A DNA stretch of 36,280 nucleotides. It comes from Calothrix sp. MO_192.B10. Its GTDB lineage: Bacteria > Cyanobacteriota > Cyanobacteriia > Cyanobacteriales > Nostocaceae. Below are positions 15,803 to 23,833 of the stretch, one piece after another. Made by a program: the position numbers and the translations under genes. The DNA is taken from assembly GCA_030065055.1 (NCBI GenBank), contig JASJDS010000047.1, positions 1 through 36,280 of the forward strand, read 5' to 3'. The notes under the pieces were generated by a model, which was not told the DNA's origin, did no database searches, and saw only the letters and a list, made by a program, of their open reading frames with translations. How positions within the stretch are numbered: the first letter of the stretch is position 1; every line of letters begins with the position of its first letter.

Positions 15803-17263
15803 TTGCCTGCTCATCAGCTAGCACAAATGATCCGCCAAGGCACTGTTTCGTCTGTGGAAGTGCTAGAAGCCTATCTGACGCAAATTGCGGCTCATAACTC
15901 TCAACTCAATGCCATTTGTACTTTAGATGCAGAACGTGCCCTTGAACTGGCTAAACAGGCAGATGCAGCCTTAGCACGAGGTGAAAACTGGGGTATTTTA
16001 CACGGAGTACCCATCACCATTAAAGATGTGTTGTCAACAGAGGGATTACTTACCACCGCCGGTTATAAACCCCTGGAAAATTATGTCCCCAAGCAAGATG
16101 CAACGGTGGTGGCGCGTCTGCGGGGTGCGGGGGCGGTGATTATGGGAAAAACCAATTTGGCGGAATTGGCGGGGGATTGGCAAGGTATAAATAGTCTGTT
16201 CCCTAACGTCAATAATCCGTGGAATCTCGGTCGTACCCCTGGAGGTAGTTCTAGTGGTAGTGCAGCTGCTGTAGCAGCTGGTTTATCCCCCTTAGATTTG
16301 GGAGATGATATTGCCGGTTCAGTGCGCCAGCCTGCCCATTTTTGCGGTATCTTTAGTTTAAAACCAAGCGATCGCCGCATACCCACAACGGGACATATAC
16401 CCGAAGTACCAGGAATGCCCAAGTGTATCCGTCAAATGCTGACAATTGGTCCTATGGCGCGTTCTGTGGCAGATTTACGCCTGTGTTTACAACTGATTGC
16501 TGGAGCAGAACCCCGTCAACCAGATATTCCACCAGTGCCCCTTAATACAGCCAGAGAAAAAAAATGGGAAAATCTACGGATTGCTTGGACAGATGAATTT
16601 CCCCCCTTTTCAGTAGCTTCACAAATAAAATCTGCAATGGGAGGGGTTGCAGGTGCGATCGCAAATGTGGTAAGTCAAGTGGAACGGTGGGTTCCTCAAT
16701 TTGATTTTGTGGCTGCTTGGCAAGTATACTGCGCTGTGGTATCCTACAACCTAATTTATTCACAACCAATAAATATTGCAGCAGTACGGAAAACCATACC
16801 CTTTCTCTGGCGTGAAGCCACCCAAGGAGATCCCTGGCTGAGAAAACTGGTGAATTTTCCTCGTACAATTCTCTCCGTATCCTTAAGTCAAAACTTGAAA
16901 GGCTATTTTGCAGCTTTAACAGAACGAGATTTCCTCATTGCTCAAATGGATGCAGCATTAGAACCGTGGGATGCTGTATTATGTCCCGTGGCTATGACTC
17001 CTGCATTTACCCATCGTCCCATGGGAACACCCGTAGATGTGGAAGGGAAAAAAATCCCTTATACTATGGCATCGGGAGCTTACACCATTCCCTTTGCCCT
17101 CACCGGACATCCTGTGGTAGTTATCCCCATAGGGCAAACCCAAGATGGCTTACCCATAGGTATGCAAATTGTAGGTCACAGATGGGGAGAAATGGAACTA
17201 TTAGCTATAGCAGAACAATTAAGTCAAGTTATTGGTGGCTTTCAACCTCCATCGGGTTATTAA
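15785..17263 (+). CDS. amidase-signature enzyme with MITE-rebuilt start
   Basis: A Ser-cisSer-Lys amidase hydrolysing an amide bond of unknown substrate. Numbered from 15785, the catalytic set is K80 (ITIKDV), the glycine/serine loop GGSSSGS at 153-159, and S179 (DDIAGSVR). The usual DTGGSIR is altered around the nucleophile, though the Ser is kept. The original start was probably GTG at 15638 (GTG AAT GAC TTA GTT), now cut off by a MITE. The present ATG at 15785 lies in the MITE's right inverted repeat and gives MQR before LVFLPAH. A longer frame from ATG 15683, preceded by AGGG, would add 34 MITE-encoded residues and cannot be excluded. GatA is unlikely, since no gatB/C lies near and the motif differs. 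Confidence 0.85.
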   Translation: MQRLVFLPAHQLAQMIRQGTVSSVEVLEAYLTQIAAHNSQLNAICTLDAERALELAKQADAALARGENWGILHGVPITIKDVLSTEGLLTTAGYKPLENYVPKQDATVVARLRGAGAVIMGKTNLAELAGDWQGINSLFPNVNNPWNLGRTPGGSSSGSAAAVAAGLSPLDLGDDIAGSVRQPAHFCGIFSLKPSDRRIPTTGHIPEVPGMPKCIRQMLTIGPMARSVADLRLCLQLIAGAEPRQPDIPPVPLNTAREKKWENLRIAWTDEFPPFSVASQIKSAMGGVAGAIANVVSQVERWVPQFDFVAAWQVYCAVVSYNLIYSQPINIAAVRKTIPFLWREATQGDPWLRKLVNFPRTILSVSLSQNLKGYFAALTERDFLIAQMDAALEPWDAVLCPVAMTPAFTHRPMGTPVDVEGKKIPYTMASGAYTIPFALTGHPVVVIPIGQTQDGLPIGMQIVGHRWGEMELLAIAEQLSQVIGGFQPPSGY

Positions 17264-17422
17264 TCCCTTCGGTGGTGTAAGATTACCTATCTCCTAAACC
17301 TCTCTATCCTCTGTGTTCTCTCTCTTGAAAAGTTGCTCTTGCGGGAAACCCCCAAGACCGCACTTTTCGCTGCTTCCTCTGCGGTTTTGTAATCAGTAAT
17401 CTTTGGGTGGGATCGGAGTAAG
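17264..17422. repeat. MITE-like repeat, copy 2
   Basis: The sequence from the amidase stop to the end of the aminopropyltransferase gene is a longer copy of the element at 7200-7309. It shares ATCCCTTC-type left and GTAATCTTTGGGTGGGATCG right parts. It carries an extra internal stretch with TTGCTCTTGCGGGAAACCCC. It fills the gap between two convergent genes and may act as a terminator region. Confidence 0.6.
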
Positions 17423-17423
17423 C

Positions 17424-18389
17424 CTATTGCTTCCCTAATTTACCACTCAGACAACCATTATTAGAAAAGACATCAGGAGGTTTTGCCAATGTATAAACCT
17501 GGGTTTCCTCTGCGATGGCTTGACGCACATATAGGGGTAATTGAAGTAAGCCTAGTAATGCAGCACCATCCAACATTTTGAAACCACCCTTGGTCTTTTC
17601 TTTTAACAGTAAATCAATGGTATCTGGATTTGGTCGATTGTTAATTTTCTGTTCTGAACACAGCACAAAACCCCACGGCATAGTATAACTAGGGATCTGA
17701 CTACAATAAGATTGACAATGGGGAAATACTGTCTCCAAAGTCCTTACCAAACGGGTGTGATATTGCAACAATGGTGGGGATATAGGGCCAGCTTGAACAG
17801 CCAAAAATCCTTGAGGAGAAAGGATTTGATGAATTTTTTCAAAGTATTCTTTGGTAAACAGTTTTAATGCTGGTCCTGATTCCATAGGACTAGCTAAATC
17901 TGAAATTACCACATCCCAGTCATCATCTTGAATAGAGTCTAAAACTGCCAATGCATCGGCGATAACTACACGCAAACGAGGATCGTCAAACACATTTTGA
18001 TGCATTTCTGGAAGATGCTCTTGACAGGCTGCTAACAGTTCCCCATCAAGCTCTACCATTAACACTTCTTCAACTGTACGCCAACGCAATACCTCCCTAG
18101 CTGTAGCACCTTCCCCACCACCAAGAATTAATACCTTGCGGGGAGAACCGTGAAAAATCATCCCTGGATGAACTAGTGGTTCATGGTACATGAACTCATC
18201 ACTCGTGCATGATTGACAATCACCATCCAGCATCAAAAATTTGCCGTAGATACCGGAATCAAAAATGCACATTTCCTGATACTTGGTTTTCTTTTTGACC
18301 AATATTTCCTTGACTCCGTGGGCGTAAATATCCCAAGGAGTGAGATATTCATGTATCCATACATCCGTGCGATCGCTATTAGTTATCAT
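17424..18389 (-). CDS. polyamine aminopropyltransferase, thermospermine synthase (ACAULIS5)-like
   Basis: A 321-residue enzyme that moves an aminopropyl group from decarboxylated S-adenosylmethionine to a polyamine. It has the nucleotide-binding GGGEGATAREV (residues 90-100) and MLDGDCQS with FMYHEPLVHP earlier. The catalytic aspartate is D164 in SDLASPMESGPALKLFTK. The DLAxPxxxGP pattern and SDEFMYHEPLVHP are closer to plant ACAULIS5 (thermospermine synthase) than to bacterial SpeE, which has DSxDP. The ATG at 18389 is chosen because AGGAG lies 7 bases before it; an upstream frame start at 18425 lacks this. The product could be spermidine, thermospermine or another longer polyamine. Confidence 0.85.
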   Translation of the reverse strand: MITNSDRTDVWIHEYLTPWDIYAHGVKEILVKKKTKYQEMCIFDSGIYGKFLMLDGDCQSCTSDEFMYHEPLVHPGMIFHGSPRKVLILGGGEGATAREVLRWRTVEEVLMVELDGELLAACQEHLPEMHQNVFDDPRLRVVIADALAVLDSIQDDDWDVVISDLASPMESGPALKLFTKEYFEKIHQILSPQGFLAVQAGPISPPLLQYHTRLVRTLETVFPHCQSYCSQIPSYTMPWGFVLCSEQKINNRPNPDTIDLLLKEKTKGGFKMLDGAALLGLLQLPLYVRQAIAEETQVYTLAKPPDVFSNNGCLSGKLGKQ

Positions 18390-18396
18390 AAAACAT

Positions 18397-18401
18397 CTCC
18401 T
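18397..18401 (-). promoter_or_regulatory. ribosome binding site of the aminopropyltransferase gene
   Basis: AGGAG on the minus strand, 7 bases before the ATG at 18389. It fixes that start. Confidence 0.7.
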
Positions 18402-18568
18402 GAGATTGGTGGTACTAAAACTCAACTTATACTCAGGATAATCTTTTCTTAACCTAATAAATCAAGATTTTCGGTGTTTTGGGCCTTTGCGTCTATAGTC
18501 TGTGGGTATACAATATGCAACTTCACAGATAATTGGTATTAGTTTAAATAGTTTCTTAAATAATATTT

Positions 18569-19078
18569 TTATTTTAAAAGACTTGCGCGAATATCTTTTA
18601 GAGTCATCATTAATGTTAAGGGTTTTAAAGGTGACTCTTGAAATCTATGCTTAATATAAAAATGTTTAGATTCTTCATCTTTTGCATGAACCAAAATACA
18701 TTTAATACCTGCAATTTCAGCTACATTTAAGGTACGAAAAATAGCATCTCTTAATAGACCTGATCCGATACCTCGTCCTTCCCAGTCAATATCAACAGCA
18801 AGTCTGCCAATGAGCATACAAGGTATAGGATCGGGTGCATTTCTTTTAACTTTGCTAGTGGCTATTTCACGAGCTACTGAAGATGTAGCTAGACAGTAAT
18901 AACCAATTACCTTATTTTCAATAGTTACTACATAGGTTCTTGCAGTATCCCCCTCATGATTTTTTAAAGCTTTCTCCCTTAGCCACTTATTCAAAGGTTC
19001 TGATGTTGATTTAAAATCTGATACATCATGCTCAGAAGTAAGCGGCTGTGGACTATTAATAGTTTTTATTTGCTCCAT
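18569..19078 (-). CDS. GNAT-family toxin, TacT-like
   Basis: A 169-residue acetyltransferase of the type paired with DUF1778 antitoxins. Known members acetylate aminoacyl-tRNA and halt translation. The acetyl-CoA loop reads GRGIGSGLL (R-x-x-G-x-G type), preceded by the LIGRLAVD strand. A Tyr in HFYIKHRF sits where TacT has its catalytic Tyr. The N-terminal FKSTSEPLNKWLREKA is typical of this toxin group. The ATG at 19078 comes two bases after the antitoxin stop, so the two genes are translationally linked. The longer frame from a TTG at 19090 is not needed. Confidence 0.88.
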   Translation of the reverse strand: MEQIKTINSPQPLTSEHDVSDFKSTSEPLNKWLREKALKNHEGDTARTYVVTIENKVIGYYCLATSSVAREIATSKVKRNAPDPIPCMLIGRLAVDIDWEGRGIGSGLLRDAIFRTLNVAEIAGIKCILVHAKDEESKHFYIKHRFQESPLKPLTLMMTLKDIRASLLK

Positions 19079-19080
19079 TA

Positions 19081-19371
19081 TTAATCCCAAGGTGATTTAG
19101 CAGTTAAGAATTGACGCAGTTCTTCATCTGCCTTTGGTGGTGAATCCAAAATAGCAAGGAATTCTTGATACTTTTCATCATCTAAAGCAAAGAAGGTGTT
19201 ATTACAGATGACATTCTGTGCTTCTTGGCAAGCTACCTCCAACATAAAGTCAGAACGACTTTTACCAAGGATTGATGCAGCAGAATCAATTAAATCCCGT
19301 TGCTTCTGTTGAACTCTAATATTGATGACCTGGTTTCGGCCAGAATTTGTATTTTTAGAACGGGTAGCCAT
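19081..19371 (-). CDS. DUF1778 antitoxin, TacA-like
   Basis: A 96-residue protein with an N-terminal ribbon-helix-helix DNA-binding domain (NIRVQQKQRDLIDSAASILG, then SRSDFMLEVA). Its C-terminal tail (ALDDEKYQEFLAILDSPP) matches the segment that wraps and blocks the GNAT toxin in TacA proteins. It is the first gene of the pair. By family precedent the complex represses its own promoter, which should lie in 19372-19470. Confidence 0.9.
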   Translation of the reverse strand: MATRSKNTNSGRNQVINIRVQQKQRDLIDSAASILGKSRSDFMLEVACQEAQNVICNNTFFALDDEKYQEFLAILDSPPKADEELRQFLTAKSPWD

Positions 19372-19503
19372 TTATCTAATCACAGACTTAATTTCCTTTA
19401 TATATGTCTATCATAGAATTTTGTATACACATCGTCAATACAAATTATTGGTCCATTACCATTCTCCGTCAATTGGGGTTACTGCTGTTGTTTTTCTCGA
19501 TAA

Positions 19504-19528
19504 ATTCATATTTTCCATCAGCAACGCC
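19504..19528. repeat. solitary MITE end
   Basis: TTCATATTTTCCATCAGCAACGCC nearly matches the right end of the MITE at 23578-23715. No matching left end is seen upstream, so this is a remnant. Confidence 0.55.
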
Positions 19529-19549
19529 AATTTTTACTCGCTTGCCTAT

Positions 19550-19939
19550 TTACAGTTGAGCAGCTTTTGCCACAGCCAAGGTATCAATATACTGGCGAAA
19601 CTGCACAACTTTACCATCCTTAAGTCTCCAAATTGAAGCGGTGGGAGCCTGCATACTTTTACCAGTGGCATTGTAAGTACCACTATCAACCCCAAGGGTA
19701 ATTACAATGTCCCCAGCATCGATAAATTCATCAACATGGGCATTAAAATTAGACCACTCGGAGCCAATTTTCGCAAATACCCCATTAATAATCGCCTCAT
19801 GTCCTCTGAAAGTTCCTTCATAGGGAATCCCATCGGATTCTATCCATTCCACATCCTCAGCCAGGATTCCCAGGACAGCATCAATATCTCCTGCTGCAAA
19901 TGATTTATATAAACTCTTGATGATATCAACGTTATTCAT
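19550..19939 (-). CDS. NTF2-like (SnoaL/ketosteroid-isomerase-like) protein
   Basis: A 129-residue single-domain cone-fold protein. The start is typical of the SnoaL-like group: IIKSLYKSFAAGDIDAVLGILAEDVEWIES. It continues with GTFRGHEAI and ends with SIWRLKDGKVVQFRQYIDT. The fold binds small hydrophobic ligands or catalyses isomerisation or hydrolysis; the substrate cannot be told. I start at the ATG at 19939, which has AAGGA 5 bases before it; an ATG at 19978 has no such site. It stands alone, next to a gene-poor, structured region. Confidence 0.85.
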   Translation of the reverse strand: MNNVDIIKSLYKSFAAGDIDAVLGILAEDVEWIESDGIPYEGTFRGHEAIINGVFAKIGSEWSNFNAHVDEFIDAGDIVITLGVDSGTYNATGKSMQAPTASIWRLKDGKVVQFRQYIDTLAVAKAAQL

Positions 19940-20129
19940 CGAATTCCTTGTGCCGTGGAAACCCCTGGCTTTAGACATGGAGGTAAGGCCTAATCGCGAT
20001 TTTAATCGCCGTGACCATTATCGCCTTGGGGTTGCTGTACTTGGTGTACCTTTGTAATGTACTTTCAATGGGACAGTTACCATTTCAAGCTTTACAACCC
20101 TGTACGCATAATGGTTTTGCTCCTTTGAG

Positions 20130-20436
20130 CCTCCCATAAATGGGGTTAAGTTAGCTGAGTCCCAAAGGGACACGCTTCGCGAACGACAATGTTAGAGGTC
20201 GGTCACTATCGCTCGCAGCACTTCCTTAACCCCTGTAAAGATGAGCCAGTGCGGTGGACGGGTTCCCCGGCATAAAGCAACTGGCGTGTTTAACTGTTCA
20301 GTTCTAGAGCAAGGAACTAGCTACGTATTCCTTGGTAGGTCTTTAACTCTTGCCTCTAACGTAGTTCAGTTAAGAACAGAGTCTGGTCAGATTAGGGCTT
20401 TTCAAGCCCCCGCCTAAAGGCGGGGGGTTTCTGACG
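20130..20436 (+). ncRNA. possible IS200/IS605-type right end with omega-RNA-like structure
   Basis: The stretch has nested complementarity: GGGGTTAAG at 20142-20150 pairs with CTTAACCCC at 20225-20233. It ends in a strong stem, CCCCCGCC/GGCGGGGG with loop TAAA (20407-20426), then TTTCTGACG. A GC hairpin near the end and a folded region before it recall the right ends of cyanobacterial IS200/IS605 elements, where a tnpB-linked omega RNA overlaps the element end. No TnpB frame is present upstream, so at most this is a remnant. The call rests on general appearance only. Confidence 0.3.
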
Positions 20437-20647
20437 CAATTACCTATTTTGCGATCGGTAATCGGTAATGAGTATTTACAATTAAATAATAAGATTCACA
20501 AATACCATAAATAAAGCCCGCAAATGCGGGCTAGGGCAAGTAATGTAACAATATTTAATCCAGTTATAAATTCTCGGGTGTTTAGATCCCCGACTTCTCA
20601 GGTAATACCAATTCAAATCATGTTTGCGACACATATATTCTTCGCAA

Positions 20648-20703
20648 GGGCACGGCATCAATAATATTTTGGTGTATCAAATTATCATTCTGATGCCGTG
20701 CCC
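20648..20703. terminator. long-armed hairpin after the TPR gene
   Basis: Perfect 13-bp arms (GGGCACGGCATCA and its complement) around a 30-base loop, about 50 bases past the stop of the leftward TPR gene. It may end that transcript or be a palindromic repeat; outer parts near 20604 and 20735 are also partly complementary, which suggests a MITE. Confidence 0.45.
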
Positions 20704-20751
20704 CTACCCATCTGTACCATTCTTTTTTCAAAATGGTATCAATTGAATGAC

Positions 20752-21882
20752 CTAATTATTGTCGAAATTGGCTGAGGTTTCGATAGGAGTCTCTAGGGTG
20801 TTGGGTGTAACTTCTAGTTCCTGCTGTTCTACGGAAAATTCTACAACCTGGGGCTGATTAGCTGGTGTAGATTTTTCTGTAGGTTTTGTGGCTGGAGTCG
20901 ATTTTTGGGGTAAGGCGGCGGTTGCTGTGGCTGGTATTGCAGGTTGCTTTTGTATATAAGCAATGTATTCAATGATTTGCCCGATTTTCCCTGTTTTCTC
21001 GGTATTTCCTTGTTCCTGATATTTTTTATGGGCGTGTTTGAGGAGTTTATTTGCCATTTGTAATTCACCTTGATTGTACAAGGTGACTCCCAAGTTATAG
21101 TAAGCAGTGGTATCATTGGGCATACGACGAATTGCTTCTCGGTAAGTAGCGATCGCAGCCTGTGTTTGTTCTTGAACTACCAATAAACTGCCCAAATTAT
21201 TGTAAGCCACAGCATTGTTCGGGTTGAGTTGTATGCCTTGACGATAACTAGCGATGGCTTGTTCTATCTTTCCTTGCTGTTGAAAAGCGATCGCTAAATT
21301 GAAATAAGCTTTATCATTCTCTTTATCTAAGTTTACCGCCTCTTGGTAAGCTGCGATCGCTTCTGTGACTTTTCCTTGTTCGTACAATACAGAACCCAGA
21401 TTATACTGAGCAGATGCCATTGTTGAGTCAACCACCAAGGCTTGACGATAAGCACTAATGGCGGCTTCTGGCTGTCCTTTTTTGTGCATGACTACACCTA
21501 AGTTATAGTAAGCTTGAGCCAAATTCGGATTCAGTCTAATAGCCTCACCATATTCTTGTGCAGCTAAATCCAAACGATTTTGCTGCAACATAATATTACC
21601 CAAGTAATTACGCGCTTCCCCTAGTTGAGAGTCTATTTCTAAAGCTTGACGAAAAGCATATTCTGCTGCTGGTAAATCATTGCGGTTATAACGCATTACC
21701 CCCTGTTGAAATAAACTGGCTGCTTCTAAGTTTTGAGAAATTACCTCTTCTTTTGCTAACACCTTGCTATGGGGTAATTCCATCACCGTTGATGCTGTGA
21801 GCATGACGAAGGCGGAAGAACACAAAATTACCACTTGACGCAAACCGTACAAGCACTTATTAAAAAGAGTAATTTGATACAT
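20752..21882 (-). CDS. exported tetratricopeptide-repeat protein
   Basis: 376 residues: a basic and then hydrophobic N-terminus (about residues 15-35, signal peptide or anchor), then seven TPR units from about 54 to 291, and a low-complexity Pro/Ala/Thr-rich tail. The repeats are canonical, for example AYYNLGVVMHKKGQPEAAIS and AYNNLGSLLVVQEQTQAAIA. TPR arrays bind partner proteins, so it is likely a scaffold on the outer face of the membrane. No neighbour indicates its partner. It is divergent from dhaK across a 489-base gap. Confidence 0.85.
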   Translation of the reverse strand: MYQITLFNKCLYGLRQVVILCSSAFVMLTASTVMELPHSKVLAKEEVISQNLEAASLFQQGVMRYNRNDLPAAEYAFRQALEIDSQLGEARNYLGNIMLQQNRLDLAAQEYGEAIRLNPNLAQAYYNLGVVMHKKGQPEAAISAYRQALVVDSTMASAQYNLGSVLYEQGKVTEAIAAYQEAVNLDKENDKAYFNLAIAFQQQGKIEQAIASYRQGIQLNPNNAVAYNNLGSLLVVQEQTQAAIATYREAIRRMPNDTTAYYNLGVTLYNQGELQMANKLLKHAHKKYQEQGNTEKTGKIGQIIEYIAYIQKQPAIPATATAALPQKSTPATKPTEKSTPANQPQVVEFSVEQQELEVTPNTLETPIETSANFDNN

Positions 21883-22371
21883 ATTTTTAGCCCCTGTTTA
21901 TTAAATAAATCAATCTTAAGCTAAGAATACCCAACCTGCCAAACAAAATTTATTTGTTACAGATTTAATTTACAAATATGGTGGATAAAGAGAATATTAG
22001 GGCAATGCGATCGCTATGATTTACTATGCTAAACCCTGGATTTATCAGGTAAATAGATAAAAAACTAGAAAAAGCTAGAATTTTATCAATCAGAAATCCA
22101 TCCCATAATCAAAGTAATATTAGATACTTTAGTCATGGAAGCTAAGGTGTGAGATCGTACATATGATGTGCTAGAAACAATTGATACTTAATATCCAAAT
22201 TCCAGAATTACCAACAGCATCTATGATGAAGTAATAAGTAATAAAGAAAAATTTGTCCCCTTGTCTCCCCACACTCCCCACACTCCCCACCGGTGGCTCT
22301 CTGTTTTATCCTAGTGTTAGCTATAGAATCTTCAACCCAAGGTGCTAGCACTACTTAGTGGAGGTACAAGT
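21883..22371. other. divergent intergenic region, no gene
   Basis: AT-rich, with starts of the TPR gene on the left and dhaK on the right, so promoters for both should lie here. A short tandem repeat, CCCCACACT-like units, lies near 22266-22292. I see no other structure. Confidence 0.5.
22360..22364 (+). promoter_or_regulatory. ribosome binding site of dhaK
   Basis: GGAGG, 7 bases before the GTG at 22372. It supports that codon as the start. Confidence 0.75.
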
Positions 22372-23442
22372 GTGAAAAAGCTAATTAACCAGCCCCTAGA
22401 CTTTGTACGGGATAGTTTAGCAGGAATGGCGATCGCTCATGACGATATCATTAAGGTTAAATTTGACCCCACTTTTGTCTATCGGGTTCAAGCTCCTACC
22501 CAGGGTAAAGTAGCAATTATTTCTGGTGGAGGTAGCGGACACGAACCCATGCACGCTGGTTTTGTAGGCATGGGAATGTTAGATGCAGCCTGTCCTGGTG
22601 AAGTTTTTACGTCCCCGACTCCAGACCAAATGCTAGCAGCAGCACGGAAGGTAGATGGAGGGGCTGGTATCCTTTATATCGTCAAAAATTACAGTGGCGA
22701 TGTGATGAACTTCGAGATGGCAACGGAATTAGCCCGTGGTGAGGGGATACGGGTGGTAAATATTTTGATTGATGATGATGTTGCTGTCAAAGATAGCCTT
22801 TATACCCAAGGGAGACGGGGTGTGGGAACTACTGTCTTAGCGGAGAAAATTTGTGGTGCCGCAGCGGAGTATGGTTATCATTTGCCCCAAATAGCAGATT
22901 TATGTCGCCGGGTGAATTTACGCGGGAGAAGTATGGGGATGGCGCTCACTTCCTGCACTGTACCAAGTAAAGGTACGCCTACATTTGCCTTGGGCGAGTC
23001 AGAAATGGAGATTGGTATTGGCATTCATGGGGAGCCAGGCAGGGAACGCTTAAATTTGCAATCAGCCAATGAGATTGCAGAGATATTGGCACTATCCATA
23101 ATTGAAGATACTACCTATAGTCGCACCGTGCGGGAATGGGATGAAGATAAAGGAGAATGGGTAGATGTGGAGTTGATAGATCCTCCATTACACAAAGGGG
23201 ATAAGGTATTAGCCTTTGTCAATGGTATGGGTGGTACTCCCCTCAGCGAACTGTATATTATCTATCGTCGGCTAACAGAAATTTGTCATCAAAAAGGATT
23301 GACAATTGTGCGTAACCTAGTTGGTTCTTATATTACCTCTTTGGATATGCAAGGTTGTTCCATTACCCTACTGAAACTGGATGATGAAATGGTGCGACTG
23401 TGGGATGCGCCTGTAACTACTCCTGCATTGCGATGGGGCTAA
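22372..23442 (+). CDS. dhaK: dihydroxyacetone kinase subunit DhaK
   Basis: The substrate-binding subunit of dihydroxyacetone kinase. From the GTG at 22372 the product has 356 residues, the same length as E. coli DhaK. The phosphate loop [13 protein letters not shown] is at about residues 51-63. The histidine that holds dihydroxyacetone through a covalent hemiaminal is H219 in [11 protein letters not shown]. DhaK needs an ATP-binding DhaL domain (plus DhaM in the PTS type) to act, yet no dhaL or dhaM follows. After the stop there is only a hairpin and a MITE. The partner may be encoded elsewhere, or this protein may work differently. Confidence 0.92.
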   Translation: MKKLINQPLDFVRDSLAGMAIAHDDIIKVKFDPTFVYRVQAPTQGKVAIISGGGSGHEPMHAGFVGMGMLDAACPGEVFTSPTPDQMLAAARKVDGGAGILYIVKNYSGDVMNFEMATELARGEGIRVVNILIDDDVAVKDSLYTQGRRGVGTTVLAEKICGAAAEYGYHLPQIADLCRRVNLRGRSMGMALTSCTVPSKGTPTFALGESEMEIGIGIHGEPGRERLNLQSANEIAEILALSIIEDTTYSRTVREWDEDKGEWVDVELIDPPLHKGDKVLAFVNGMGGTPLSELYIIYRRLTEICHQKGLTIVRNLVGSYITSLDMQGCSITLLKLDDEMVRLWDAPVTTPALRWG

Positions 23443-23473
23443 TGAACCCGCTTTTGTCACTCTGGCTGTTTTT

Positions 23474-23501
23474 GTTGGGTTGCGCTGTCGCTTAACCCAA
23501 C
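23474..23501 (+). terminator. hairpin after dhaK
   Basis: GTTGGGTT and AACCCAAC are 8-bp arms around a 12-base loop, about 30 bases after the dhaK stop, preceded by T-rich sequence. The GTTGGGTTGCGCTG text is also a common dispersed cyanobacterial repeat. Confidence 0.5.
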
Positions 23502-23569
23502 CTACACATCTGTTCCCTGTTAAGAGTTTCCTACCCTCGCCAAAAGACTTTTTCAGCAAGCCCTACTTA

Positions 23570-23723
23570 AAACAAATGGCATTGCTGAATCAGAATATGA
23601 AGCGTCAAAATCACCTTTATTTTTCTTTGTAACTTTGCGCCTTTGCGCCTACCCTGCGGGAAGCCGCTCCGCGTCTAATGCGTGAGGCAAATTCATATTT
23701 TCAATCAGCAACGCCAAACAAAT
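23570..23723 (-). mobile_element. MITE copy 2 (138 bp) with 8-bp target duplication
   Basis: The element spans 23578-23715. The left end GGCATTGCTGAATCAGAATA and the complement of the right end GGCGTTGCTGATTGAAAATA both continue with TGAA. AAACAAAT lies on both sides (23570-23577 and 23716-23723). The internal GGGAAGCCGCTCCGCG module is in the opposite orientation to copies 1 and 3. It sits between dhaK and the monooxygenase gene. The rest of the 391-base gap holds no gene. Confidence 0.9.
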
Positions 23724-23833
23724 ACGTATTCACTCATACACGTAGTGCGATGGAATACCGCGTCCTTTTTCAATCCCATGTTTTTAAACGTGGGTTCTTC
23801 TTCCTTCTTCCTTCTTCCGTCTTCCTTCGTGAA

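Larger units (their letters stand above)
19979..20751. other. 773-base region without a gene; structured remnant and repeats
   Basis: No coding frame is convincing. The left part (about 20000-20430) looks like the decayed, structured 3' end of a mobile element (see next entry). The right part holds three hairpins: AGCCCGC/GCGGGCT at 20515-20532, a CCCCGACTTCT half-repeat at 20585-20601, and 13-bp arms GGGCACGGCATCA/TGATGCCGTGCCC at 20648-20703. Confidence 0.6.
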
